A DNA stretch of 64,000 nt. It comes from Candidatus Devosia phytovorans. GTDB taxonomy: Bacteria > Pseudomonadota > Alphaproteobacteria > Rhizobiales > Devosiaceae. The notes beneath the pieces are model-generated. The model was given only the letters and a program-made list of their open reading frames with translations. It searched no databases and had not been told where the DNA came from. Below are positions 17,133 to 26,117 of the stretch, piece by piece; position 1 is the first letter of the stretch; each line of letters opens with the position of its first letter. The stretch is from the NCBI GenBank assembly GCA_029202405.1, contig CP119312.1, positions 3,663,001 to 3,727,000 of the forward strand. The letters are read 5' to 3'. A program made the translations under genes and the position numbers.

Positions 17133-17612
17133 TCATTTGGCCAGTTGCGCCACCAGGCGGTCGATGGTCATGCCCCAGCCATGGTCGATCCCCATGCCGA
17201 GCCACTTTCCGGCCTCTTCATCGCTCATCTGATCCGGCAATTGCAGGCGAAAATCCATCCGCGTGCCTTCGCCCTCGGGGCGCAATTGCACGGTGGCCAG
17301 GAGCGCCAGATCGGGGTTCAACTCCGGCCAGCCATCCGCGGCGCCCCATTCGAAGACAAGCTTCTGCTTCGGCACGATCTCGCGATAAACGCCGCCGGTC
17401 ATATATTGCGTCTCGTCATTGACCACCATGTGCTGCCGCCAGGCGCCGCCGACGCGCAGGTCGACAGTGGTCGGCTGGCTCGGCGTCATGCCGGGGTTGA
17501 AGAACCAGACCAGGTAATCCGGGTCGGTCCAGGCCTGCCACACGAGGTCCGGCGGCGCGGCGAGATTGCGGGTCAGGCTGATGCCGCGCTCATTGACATA
17601 GGTCGGTGCCAT
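17133..17612 (-). CDS. SRPBCC (AHSA1-like) domain protein
   Basis: A 159-residue START-like hydrophobic-pocket protein of the AHSA1 group. It opens with ISLTRNLAAPPDLVWQAWTDPDYLVWFFNPG, the typical beginning of this family, and ends with GWGMTIDRLVAQL. Such proteins are often encoded right after an ArsR repressor, as here: the ArsR stop codon abuts this start (TGA-ATG), with GAGGA inside the end of arsR as ribosome binding site. Ligand unknown; roles in general stress or small-molecule binding are only inferred. Confidence 0.88.
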   Translation of the reverse strand: MAPTYVNERGISLTRNLAAPPDLVWQAWTDPDYLVWFFNPGMTPSQPTTVDLRVGGAWRQHMVVNDETQYMTGGVYREIVPKQKLVFEWGAADGWPELNPDLALLATVQLRPEGEGTRMDFRLQLPDQMSDEEAGKWLGMGIDHGWGMTIDRLVAQLAK

Positions 17613-17948
17613 TCATTCCTCCTGCTTTGTGGTTTTCCGGGCCTCGACCATGGCCTTGAGCTGGGCATCGAGCCGGTCGAAGCGCTCGTCGAAGAAACGG
17701 CGATAGTCGGCGAGAAAGTCATCGGCGGCAGCCAGGGGCGCACTCTCGAGCCGGCAGGTGCGGAATTGCGCGTCACGCGACTTGCTGACCAGCCCCGCCT
17801 CCTCCAGCACCTTCACGTGGCGCGACACCGAGGGCAGCGACATGGCAAAGGGTTCGGCCAGTTCGTTGATCGTCGCTGGCCCCTGCGTCAGCCGCGCCAG
17901 GATGGCCCGTCGCGTCGGGTCGGCCAGCGCGGAAAATGTCGTGGTCAG
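17613..17948 (-). CDS. ArsR family transcriptional regulator with a non-canonical start
   Basis: A winged-helix repressor of about 111 residues. The conserved N-terminus FSALADPTRRAILARL and the recognition part LPSVSRHVKVLEEAGLV are present in one frame, but between the in-frame stop at 17979-17981 and the internal ATG at 17843 there is no ATG, GTG or TTG. The best start is CTG at 17948, giving TTTFSALADP; starting at 17843 would remove half of the DNA-binding domain. A palindrome at 17974-17991 lies just upstream. It is in an operon with the SRPBCC gene. A sequencing error at the start codon cannot be excluded. Confidence 0.8.
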   Translation of the reverse strand: MTTTFSALADPTRRAILARLTQGPATINELAEPFAMSLPSVSRHVKVLEEAGLVSKSRDAQFRTCRLESAPLAAADDFLADYRRFFDERFDRLDAQLKAMVEARKTTKQEE

Positions 17949-17973
17949 GCGGTCGCTTATATTTGCACTATTT

Positions 17974-17991
17974 GCTAATTACGTGATTAGC
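17974..17991. promoter_or_regulatory. ArsR operator candidate
   Basis: GCTAAT-TACGTG-ATTAGC is a perfect 6+6 inverted repeat, 25 bp before the proposed arsR start. Its position fits autorepression of the arsR-SRPBCC operon. Confidence 0.65.
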
Positions 17992-18055
17992 TAAATAAAG
18001 ATGGGACGGCTGGGAGTCAACTGTCGAGATGAGCACCCCATCTCCCCACCCTCGA

Positions 18056-18183
18056 TGTCACCCCGGCCTTGAGCCGGGGCCTATCTCGAGATCGCACAAC
18101 CACCGCAAGGTGGTGCTGAAGACCCCGAACACCCTGCGGCACAGAAGAAATCTCGGGATGGGTCCCGGTTCAAGGGGATGATA
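18056..18183. repeat. Palindromic dispersed repeat, copy 2
   Basis: It starts TGTCACCCCGGCCTTGAGCC like the copy at 9832-9956, and ends in a near-inverted arm that has lost about six bases (GGTTCAAGGGGATGA in place of GGCTCAAGGCCGGGATGA). The inner part shares CGCAAGGT and GAAATCTC with copy 1. Confidence 0.75.
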
Positions 18184-18209
18184 TCGCGAGTGTTTCAGTA
18201 GCAGTGGAC

Positions 18210-19136
18210 TCAAACGACAGACACGGCTCGGTTCTGATGCACATAGCCCCGCACGCTGTCGGGCACTTCGATCTTCAGCCACTCCCGAAATGCCCGCAGC
18301 TTTCGGGTTTCGCGGCGACCCTTTGCCGTGACCAGGAAATAGGCCTGCGGCCCCTCCACCGGGTGCTCGAAGGGACGCACCAGCCGGCCGTCGCTGACCG
18401 CATCGGCGCTCATCATGTCGGATGCCATCAACACGCCCTGTTCGGAAATGGCCGCATCCACCGCCAGCGAGGCATCGGTATAGGTCGGCCCCGGCGCCAG
18501 CCTGAGGGCGGGATCGAGCCCGACGTCGTCCCGCCAGGCGTCCCAGCTCATCATGGTGGTTTCGTCCTGGATTACCGGCACATGCGCCAGATCGTCCGGT
18601 GACTGCAGCCTTTTGGCGACGAGAGGCGAACAGACCGGCTGATAGGCGGCGCCGCCCACCAGTTCGGCGTGGATGTTGGGCCAGTCGCCCATGCCATAAC
18701 GGATACCACAATCAACATCGGGCCGACTGAGGTCGAGCATGGCGCCGGTCACGTTGAGCCGGATTTCGATATCGGGGTGGGCGAGGGTGAATTTGTGGAT
18801 GCGCCAGATCAGCCAGCGCGAAGCAAAGACGCTGCCCACCGTCAGGTTGAGCACGCCCTCGTCGCTGCCCTTGAGACCGGCCAGTCCATCCTGCAGGGCA
18901 GCAAAGCCACCGGTCAGTTGCGGCATTACCGCCTTGAGCGCCGGCAAAGGCCGCAATCCGGCCGGGGTGCGCTCGAACAATTCCATGCCGAGCCGTTCCT
19001 CGGCCCGACGCAGGTGCTGGCTGACCGCGCCGATGGTCACGCCCAGCTCCTCGGCGGCAGGTGCCAGGGCGCCGCGCCGGGCGACAATCTCGATGGCGCG
19101 CAGGGCGTTGAGCGGGATGGGAAACGATGGAGCCAT
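18210..19136 (-). CDS. LysR family regulator, GcvA-like
   Basis: A 308-residue LysR protein of the GcvA/AmpR type: PLNALRAIEIVARRGALAPAAEELGVTIGAVSQHLRRAEERLGMELFERT covers the winged helix (residues about 7-56). The effector domain follows. It is divergent from a 44-codon gene at 19237, with about 100 bp between. A GcvA role in glycine cleavage is not supported by context. The physiological target may be the small gene. Confidence 0.88.
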   Translation of the reverse strand: MAPSFPIPLNALRAIEIVARRGALAPAAEELGVTIGAVSQHLRRAEERLGMELFERTPAGLRPLPALKAVMPQLTGGFAALQDGLAGLKGSDEGVLNLTVGSVFASRWLIWRIHKFTLAHPDIEIRLNVTGAMLDLSRPDVDCGIRYGMGDWPNIHAELVGGAAYQPVCSPLVAKRLQSPDDLAHVPVIQDETTMMSWDAWRDDVGLDPALRLAPGPTYTDASLAVDAAISEQGVLMASDMMSADAVSDGRLVRPFEHPVEGPQAYFLVTAKGRRETRKLRAFREWLKIEVPDSVRGYVHQNRAVSVV

Positions 19137-19236
19137 ATAGATTTTCTACAATGGTCGAGAAAGCTTGTCCATTGCGGGATAGCAGGGTGAGGCGCATAGC
19201 AGTGGCGATCCGAACGACCCGAAAGGAGGTCACAAA

Positions 19237-19371
19237 ATGTCTAGCATTCTTGCCACGATCGGCCGCCTCGTCGCGACCTGGTTTGCAGCCGAGCGTGGGG
19301 GCATTCACCCCGACGAGATGAGCCTGCACGACTGGGCCGACCTGCCGTCGCATCATCCGCTCTGCGATTGA
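19237..19371 (+). CDS. Small protein of 44 residues
   Basis: An ORF with a textbook ribosome binding site (AAAGGAGGT, 6 bases before the ATG) and codon use like its neighbours. The product has a short hydrophobic N-terminus (SSILATIGRLVATWFA) followed by a polar, His/Asp-rich tail (HPDEMSLHDWADLPSHHPLCD). It could be a small membrane-associated or metal-binding peptide. No family is recognised with certainty. The divergent LysR gene is its likely regulator. Confidence 0.65.
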   Translation: MSSILATIGRLVATWFAAERGGIHPDEMSLHDWADLPSHHPLCD

Positions 19372-19517
19372 TTTCATTCGTTCAGGTCGTTTGCAGTCCG
19401 ACCTCAACGAATGGCGCCGCGCTGAGAACACATTCGGGCTTTTGAACGTTGTGGGACGAAAGCCCGCGCCGCTTGCCGACGGGGCCGAAGAAAAACACGC
19501 GCTTCAAGGAGCCCCCG

Positions 19518-20048
19518 ATGATCCGCACAATCGCTGCCCTGGCCACCGTGGCCCTGCTGTCCAGCACCGCCATGGCCCAGGAGACCCTGCCGGCCGATGC
19601 GCCGCCGCCGCCGGCTGGCGATATCACCATTGATCCGGCCGCGTCGGTCGACAGCACGCCGCGTTCGGCCAATATGCTGACCGGCTTTTACGCCACGAAG
19701 GCGGTGATCGAGATCTGTGCGCTTGAGATCGAGCCCGACGTGCTGGCCGGCATGGAAGCCGACCGGGCGCGCCTCGAAACCTCGCTCAGCATGGATGCCG
19801 CCACGGCCGGCAATGCCTATACCCAGGTCAAGGCCGATGTCGAAAAGACCACGCCCGACTGCGCCGAGGGCAGCACCGACCGCATCAGCGTCGATGCGGT
19901 GACCGCCATCTACAAGTCGCAGATCGCTGCCGGCACGCAGACGCCTGGCGCAGCACCCGCCGATCCGGCAACGCCCGCTGCTCCGGCTGAGCCGGCAACG
20001 CCCGCCGCCCCTGCAGCGCCCGCCGAGCCGGCAACGCCTGCGCAGTAA
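19518..20048 (+). CDS. Secreted hypothetical protein with Ala/Pro repeat tail
   Basis: A 176-residue protein. Signal peptide MIRTIAALATVALLSSTAMA; then a Pro-rich linker; a globular part (about 45-130) with two cysteines (ICALEI and TPDCAEG) that may pair; and a C-terminal tail of APAEPATPA repeats. AAGGAG is 7 bases before the ATG, which decides it over an ATG at 19449. No known domain is recognised. The tail resembles wall-spanning Ala/Pro linkers of periplasmic proteins. It is convergent with the extensin-like gene. Confidence 0.75.
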   Translation: MIRTIAALATVALLSSTAMAQETLPADAPPPPAGDITIDPAASVDSTPRSANMLTGFYATKAVIEICALEIEPDVLAGMEADRARLETSLSMDAATAGNAYTQVKADVEKTTPDCAEGSTDRISVDAVTAIYKSQIAAGTQTPGAAPADPATPAAPAEPATPAAPAAPAEPATPAQ

Positions 20049-20078
20049 TCCCGCATGGGCAGGGGCTTTGACCCCTGC

Positions 20079-20987
20079 CTATTCGCAGATGCGGGCCTGG
20101 CAGGCCTCGCCATGACAGCCAAGGTCGAGATGGAGGTGATCTTCATGCTCGGCATTGGCTTCCGGCCCCAGCGTCGTCATGAAACTGCCGCAGGCGGCAT
20201 CATGGGCGAGGCGCAGCAGTCGCCCCTCGGGCGCCGTGGCCTTGTCCCAATCGGCCTCGACGCCGATGGTCTGGCCATTCTCCAGCGTGAAGCCGGTGAC
20301 ATCCACCGCATTGGCAAAGCCGTGTTCGGAGGTAAAACCTTCGTCCCCGCCATTGCGGGCGCGGCACATGTAGCTGGTGCCGGTATCGACCGACGCGATC
20401 CGGCTTTCCAGCATGGCCTCGGCATAGCCATCCACGCTCGCCACCCAGTCGGGCAGCGCTGACGCCATCTGGCAGTTTGTCGTCACGGGACTGGACAGCG
20501 GCACCATGCGGCCGCGGCTCAGCACGGCCGTCACCACCAGCGGCGATTGTTCGCCACAGATCCCATCGCTCAGCGGCGGCGCCATTTCCGCCTCCACCAG
20601 ACCCTGGATCACCGCCGGGCAGGCGACCTGATAGACACGAGCAGGCGCGCCTGCGGGCTCGGGCGGCGCCACGGGCTCAGGCTCGGGTTCCGCAACAACC
20701 TCGGGCTCTTCCTCCTCCACGGCAGGCGGGGGCGGCATCTCTTCCTCTTCCTCCACCGCGGGCGGGGTCGGCTCGGGGACGACCGGGCGATCGGGCGGCC
20801 GTGGCCTTGGCACTGGCGCAACCTCTGGCGCTTCGCTTTCCGGCGCTGTCGGCCTTGGTGCGGTGCGCGGTGGCGGGCTGGTCAGGTCGTCGACAAGGTT
20901 CTCCAATCCCTGCAGAAAATCCTGCGCCATCACGGGCGGGACCAGGAGGATCGGGGTAAGGGCAAGGGCTTTGAACAGCGTGTGCAT
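20079..20987 (-). CDS. Extensin-like family protein
   Basis: A 302-residue exported protein. Signal peptide 1-22 (MHTLFKALALTPILLVPPVMAQ), a long Pro/Glu/Val-rich linker (about 32-115), then the extensin-like C-terminal domain: YQVACPAVIQGLVEAEMAPPL, the metal-site-like EHGFANAVDVTGF and EHEDHLHLDLG. These motifs recall the zinc D-Ala-D-Ala carboxypeptidase/VanY fold, so action on peptidoglycan is plausible but unproven. Several cysteines in the C-terminal domain may form disulfides in the periplasm. Confidence 0.85.
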   Translation of the reverse strand: MHTLFKALALTPILLVPPVMAQDFLQGLENLVDDLTSPPPRTAPRPTAPESEAPEVAPVPRPRPPDRPVVPEPTPPAVEEEEEMPPPPAVEEEEPEVVAEPEPEPVAPPEPAGAPARVYQVACPAVIQGLVEAEMAPPLSDGICGEQSPLVVTAVLSRGRMVPLSSPVTTNCQMASALPDWVASVDGYAEAMLESRIASVDTGTSYMCRARNGGDEGFTSEHGFANAVDVTGFTLENGQTIGVEADWDKATAPEGRLLRLAHDAACGSFMTTLGPEANAEHEDHLHLDLGCHGEACQARICE

Positions 20988-21087
20988 GCGCCCTCAACGC
21001 ATCAGGCGCCAAAAAGCACCGCAAGAGGGCGGTTAACTTGGCGGAAACCATCTTTCTTGCCCCCACCGCTTCTGCTATCAGCGCCCT

Positions 21088-22893
<1,806 letters not shown>

Positions 22894-22907
22894 GGCGTCG
22901 AGCTGCG

Positions 22908-22915
22908 ACTCGTGA
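22908..22915 (+). repeat. 8-bp direct repeat, left edge of accessory island
   Basis: ACTCGTGA lies between the lepA stop and the ImmA/IrrE stop, and recurs at 26118-26125 just after the last island gene. It may be a target-site duplication, but 8 bases can match by chance. Confidence 0.3.
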
Positions 22916-22916
22916 G

Positions 22917-23495
22917 TCAGGCAGATTGAGGGCGGCCGCGTCTGCTGAATTGTTGGAACACTCCCGCCCGCTGAAGACGCATTTTCACCAACTCTTCACT
23001 GACACCATACTTTGCCGCAGCCTCGGCAATAGTGAGGGACGCCTCCATGATTGCTATAAGCGCCACTCGCGGTAGCAACAGGGTAGCTCCCAAGATATCA
23101 GCCTCCTCTTCCTGCGCCGAATCATAGTCGGTGACCATCATGGTGCCGTCAGCAAGTGGCTGTGTTTGTGACGGCTCGTGCCCACATATTATGTGTGCCA
23201 GTTCATGCATAAGATCATTGGATTGCCGGCCCGGCGGATGGCGCGAGTTGAGAATTACTAGATGCTTGCCATCGTAGACTATGGTGGCTGCGGACCACGC
23301 CCCAGGCTCTATGCGCTCGACAGACGCCAAGACCGATAAAGAAATATTTGGAATTTCCTTCGGATACCAGACACGAACATTAAGGTGATCTGCTAGCGCT
23401 CTAGCAGAAAGCGGCGACCACCCTTGCAGAGCAAGAGCGGTACGCTTCTCTGATGCAATACGTTCTGCCCAAGCTTTAAAGCCATACCTTGCCAC
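22917..23495 (-). CDS. ImmA/IrrE family metalloprotease
   Basis: A 192-residue protein with the zinc protease signature HELAH at residues 97-101 and a downstream glutamate cluster QEEEADILGATLLLP (128-142) that supplies the third ligand. This matches the ImmA/IrrE (DUF955) family, whose members cleave or derepress cognate XRE repressors in response to DNA damage or phage. It is encoded 8 bp after an XRE regulator on the same strand, the classic pairing. Its GC content is visibly lower than that of lepA. Confidence 0.9.
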   Translation of the reverse strand: MARYGFKAWAERIASEKRTALALQGWSPLSARALADHLNVRVWYPKEIPNISLSVLASVERIEPGAWSAATIVYDGKHLVILNSRHPPGRQSNDLMHELAHIICGHEPSQTQPLADGTMMVTDYDSAQEEEADILGATLLLPRVALIAIMEASLTIAEAAAKYGVSEELVKMRLQRAGVFQQFSRRGRPQSA

Positions 23496-23503
23496 GTATT
23501 CGC

Positions 23504-23863
23504 CTACTCAGCCTCAAGCGCCAGTTGAGCAGCGGCGATCATCTCACCTAACGCTCGCAAGGTATCCTGCGACTGGGTTTTTTTCTTCTTGAAATGGACC
23601 ATCGTCACCGGGGTGGCTTTAGCAGATGGTTCAAAGCCAAGGACGGTAGATGGGTCCGCGCCAAGCCATCCGCAGACGCGACGGAAGGTTTCAAGATCGG
23701 GCAAGTGCCCGTTCTCGATTCGCGAGAGTGTTGCTGTGCTCACTCCGATTTCTTCGGCAGCGGCTCGGATGCCCTTGGCTCCGCGTGTCTGCTTGACCTT
23801 CGCGCCGAGCGTTTCAAGTCGAATATCTGGCATGGCCTCAACGGAAAAATGCGTCGTGGCCAT
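23504..23863 (-). CDS. XRE family helix-turn-helix regulator
   Basis: A regulator of about 119 residues: LGAKVKQTRGAKGIRAAAEEIGVSTATLSRIENGHLPDLETFRRVCGWLG is a Cro/CI-type helix-turn-helix. The C-terminus is a Lys-rich linker plus a helical segment. Starts at 23863 and 23833 are possible; an upstream in-frame ATG at 23971 adds a Cys-rich stretch unlike the family. Together with the adjacent protease gene it forms a repressor-antirepressor unit, divergent from the DUF2188-Ubl-E1 operon, which is its probable target. Confidence 0.88.
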   Translation of the reverse strand: MATTHFSVEAMPDIRLETLGAKVKQTRGAKGIRAAAEEIGVSTATLSRIENGHLPDLETFRRVCGWLGADPSTVLGFEPSAKATPVTMVHFKKKKTQSQDTLRALGEMIAAAQLALEAE

Positions 23864-24028
23864 ATTGACGGCCCGACGGAATCGGAGCTTACTGTTACAC
23901 AGGTGAAACGGATTGCAGGCGCCGAACGTTACTCGAATCAGACAAGTCTTGTTTGAGAAACATGGTGTCAAGGTGCGAATCGGCAGTCAACCGTCTTGAT
24001 CGCGAACAGTCATTAACGAGGAAATTAA

Positions 24029-24250
24029 GTGAGCAAAAATCAGCACGTCGTACCGCATGACGGCAGTTGGGCCGTTAGGGGAGCGGGCAATACCCGGGTT
24101 ACTTCGCGTCACGACACGCAGGCCGACGCAGCGAAGGCTGCACGCGACATTGCAATCAACCACAAGAGCGAAGTCGTCATCCACCGTCCAAATGGACGAA
24201 TCCGTGATCGGGATTCCTACGGGAACGACCCCCACCCCCCGAAAGGCTAA
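24029..24250 (+). CDS. DUF2188 domain protein
   Basis: A 73-residue protein. NQHVVPHDGSWAVRGAGNTRVTSRHDTQADAAKAARDIA and the C-terminal GRIRDRDSYGNDPHPPKG are the DUF2188 hallmarks. The function is unknown; homologues are common on mobile elements. GTG start with GAGGAA 7 bases upstream. It ends 4 bases before the ubiquitin-like gene, so it is probably the first gene of that operon. Confidence 0.85.
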   Translation: MSKNQHVVPHDGSWAVRGAGNTRVTSRHDTQADAAKAARDIAINHKSEVVIHRPNGRIRDRDSYGNDPHPPKG

Positions 24251-24254
24251 CCAA

Positions 24255-24536
24255 ATGTCTGAAACCGAAACCAGCAACATCATCGGTGCCGAGCGCCGCC
24301 CAAACACTGACGTCATCTTCGTCAATCAGAACAAGCACGAGGTGGGAACGCAGCGGGTCTCGTACAGCGAGATCACCGCATTCTACCTGTCCGACGGTGG
24401 CGCGGCGTCCACCGAGTACTTGGTCAAGTATTCGCGCGGTCCAGCCGCAAATCCCAGCGGCACCCTGGCCCCCGGTAACAAGGTGAAGATCAAAGATGAC
24501 ATGCGTTTTCGTATATCAGGAACTGGCGAGTCGTAA
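24255..24536 (+). CDS. Ubiquitin-like (multiubiquitin-family) protein
   Basis: A 93-residue protein with one beta-grasp, ubiquitin-like domain (about 19-88). The order VIFVNQNKHEV, SYSEITAFYL, TEYLVKYSRGP, NPSGTLAPGNKVKIKDDMRFRISGTGES follows the bacterial multiubiquitin family (Tyr-x-x-Gly and Gly-Met/Phe-like end motif). It does not end in Gly-Gly: the tail is Ser-Gly-Thr-Gly-Glu-Ser, so either a two-residue trim exposes Gly91 or conjugation does not follow the eukaryotic rule. The 3' end overlaps the E1-like gene by 41 bases in another frame, linking their translation. No peptidase of the JAB type is in the locus. Confidence 0.8.
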   Translation: MSETETSNIIGAERRPNTDVIFVNQNKHEVGTQRVSYSEITAFYLSDGGAASTEYLVKYSRGPAANPSGTLAPGNKVKIKDDMRFRISGTGES

Positions 24537-25704
24537 TCCGTTCGTCCAGAACCTCGAAGATCAGGGCTATTTTCTCGACTTCATTGGAGGTTACTTCGTG
24601 ATCTATGGCTTGCCTTATCTGAATGCGCGGGGGGAACTCGCGTATGGGGATTGGGCAAGCCCGGTCGACCTTTCTGCGGATGGCGTCCTAGACGCTCCAA
24701 GCAACCATCAGGCTTGGTTTCGAGGCGATCGCCCGCATGATCAGAGCGGCCGAGCGCTGCGTCTTGGCGGTGGCGAGGACAAAGTAAAGGTCGCGGACGA
24801 GTTGGTGACCGACCATTCGTTCTCATACAAGCTGCTAGATGAAACTGGCCAGTTGCGGGCCTATTCCTCCTTCGAGGAAAAAGTGACTACCTATCTCGCG
24901 ACCATAACGGCGCCCGCGCTCGCTGCCTTTCCGAATGCAACGCCCCTACAAGCTTTGGAACGCAAGTCCTGGGAACAGGGTACACCGCTCCGCCTGCCTG
25001 ACACCCTGTCAGCGCGATATCATATGAATGACGTGTCCAGACTGCTAGTCGGCAAGAAGACGGCGATAGTCGGTCTCGGCGGCACAGGTTCATACATTTT
25101 GGACTTTATAGCCCGGACGCACTTGGAGGAAATTGCGCTATTCGACGACGACACAGTGCATGTTCATACGCTGTTTCGTTTTCCCGGGTACGTGCCTCAT
25201 GCAGCTATTGGCATGCTAAAGGTTGATGCATTGTTCATGCAGTACTCGAACTGGCACAGCAACATTGTCGCTATTCCAGAGCGTGTGACCGACGCCAATA
25301 TTGAAAAATTGGCCAATTTTGACTTTGTGTTCTTGGCTCTAGATGACGGCCCATCCCGCATCCTTATCGCCGACTGGCTCAGCGCAAATGGCATCCCATT
25401 TGTCGATTGCGGCATGGGCCTGAACAGGGCTGCCGAAGGCCTCAACGGCGTTGTCCGGGTAACTGGGTCGGATCGAGTTGCTTTTGAAACAACGGCTAGA
25501 ACTCGCTTCCTGCCGGGTGACGATCCAGAGGGTGGTGAGTACCGGAAGCAGGGGCAAATTGCCGAATTGAATGCTCTCAACGCCACCTTGGCCATAGTTT
25601 GGTTTAAGCAGCATTTCGGCATTTATGATCGGGAGGAAAAGTCGCCCTCTATAATTCTTGAGACGTCGACATTCGAGGTCGACAAGTCCGGGGGCGCTTC
25701 GTGA
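24496..25704 (+). CDS. E1-like ThiF family adenylyltransferase with N-terminal extra domain
   Basis: A 402-residue protein. Residues about 1-160 form an extra N-terminal domain with SNHQAWFRGDRPHDQSG, similar to what I recall of DUF6791; residues 183-370 are a ThiF/MoeB/E1 fold: nucleotide loop GLGGTGS at 193-199, FDDD at 216-219, Arg228, Lys242 and ALDDGPSR at 281-288. By family knowledge it should adenylate the C-terminus of the ubiquitin-like protein. There are only two cysteines, Cys3 and Cys305 (FVDCGMG), and no CxxC zinc pairs as in MoeB. ATG at 24496 has AAGGTG upstream; a later CTG at 24523 is possible. The last codon overlaps the next gene (GTGA). Confidence 0.85.
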   Translation: MTCVFVYQELASRNPFVQNLEDQGYFLDFIGGYFVIYGLPYLNARGELAYGDWASPVDLSADGVLDAPSNHQAWFRGDRPHDQSGRALRLGGGEDKVKVADELVTDHSFSYKLLDETGQLRAYSSFEEKVTTYLATITAPALAAFPNATPLQALERKSWEQGTPLRLPDTLSARYHMNDVSRLLVGKKTAIVGLGGTGSYILDFIARTHLEEIALFDDDTVHVHTLFRFPGYVPHAAIGMLKVDALFMQYSNWHSNIVAIPERVTDANIEKLANFDFVFLALDDGPSRILIADWLSANGIPFVDCGMGLNRAAEGLNGVVRVTGSDRVAFETTARTRFLPGDDPEGGEYRKQGQIAELNALNATLAIVWFKQHFGIYDREEKSPSIILETSTFEVDKSGGAS

Positions 25705-26108
25705 GATATCGGTACGAAGCAGTTGACCTCATCCCAGCTCACATGGCTGAAGCCATAGTCTATCACAACGAGGATTTTGAGCTCGCCGGGCTCCTATGCG
25801 CGTGCGGTTGTGGGCATCGGATTACTCTTCTAGTCCCAGACAGCCACAGGGTCTGGAACGAGAATGGTTATGCGACCGTGTCGCCTTCGATCGGCGTGAT
25901 GGATGCGCCCTGCAAATCACACTTCTTTATCAAGAGGGGCGCCGTCGAAATGCTGCCGTCATTCACGGCTGCCCACGCGAGCACGATCATGCGAGCTCAG
26001 GTAGCACGACATGTCGCACTCGACACGAAACAGGCGCCGTGGTGGTTGCGGGCAAAGTTGGCCGTCGGCGGCTGGCTCGAGAAGATTTGGAAGTCTTGGC
26101 TAAAATGA
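25701..26108 (+). CDS. DUF6527 family cysteine-rich protein
   Basis: A 135-residue protein starting at GTG within the GTGA overlap with the E1 gene. A metal-site pattern is evident: Cys33, Cys35, Cys37 and His39 (LCACGCGHR), then Cys71 and His74 (PCKSHFFIKRG), consistent with a zinc ribbon or treble clef; SPSIG between them is conserved in what I recall of DUF6527. A Trp/Lys-rich amphipathic helix forms the C-terminus (WWLRAKLAVGGWLEKIWKSWLK region). Such genes accompany ThiF and multiubiquitin genes in other bacteria. A role as ligase-like or target-recruiting partner is inference. Confidence 0.8.
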   Translation: MRYRYEAVDLIPAHMAEAIVYHNEDFELAGLLCACGCGHRITLLVPDSHRVWNENGYATVSPSIGVMDAPCKSHFFIKRGAVEMLPSFTAAHASTIMRAQVARHVALDTKQAPWWLRAKLAVGGWLEKIWKSWLK

Positions 26109-26117
26109 CCAGACAAT

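Noticed and set aside
24255..25704. Programmed frameshift making a Ubl-E1 fusion
   Set aside because: The frames differ by +1 over a 41-base overlap but there is no slippery run, and the E1 frame has its own ATG and ribosome binding site.
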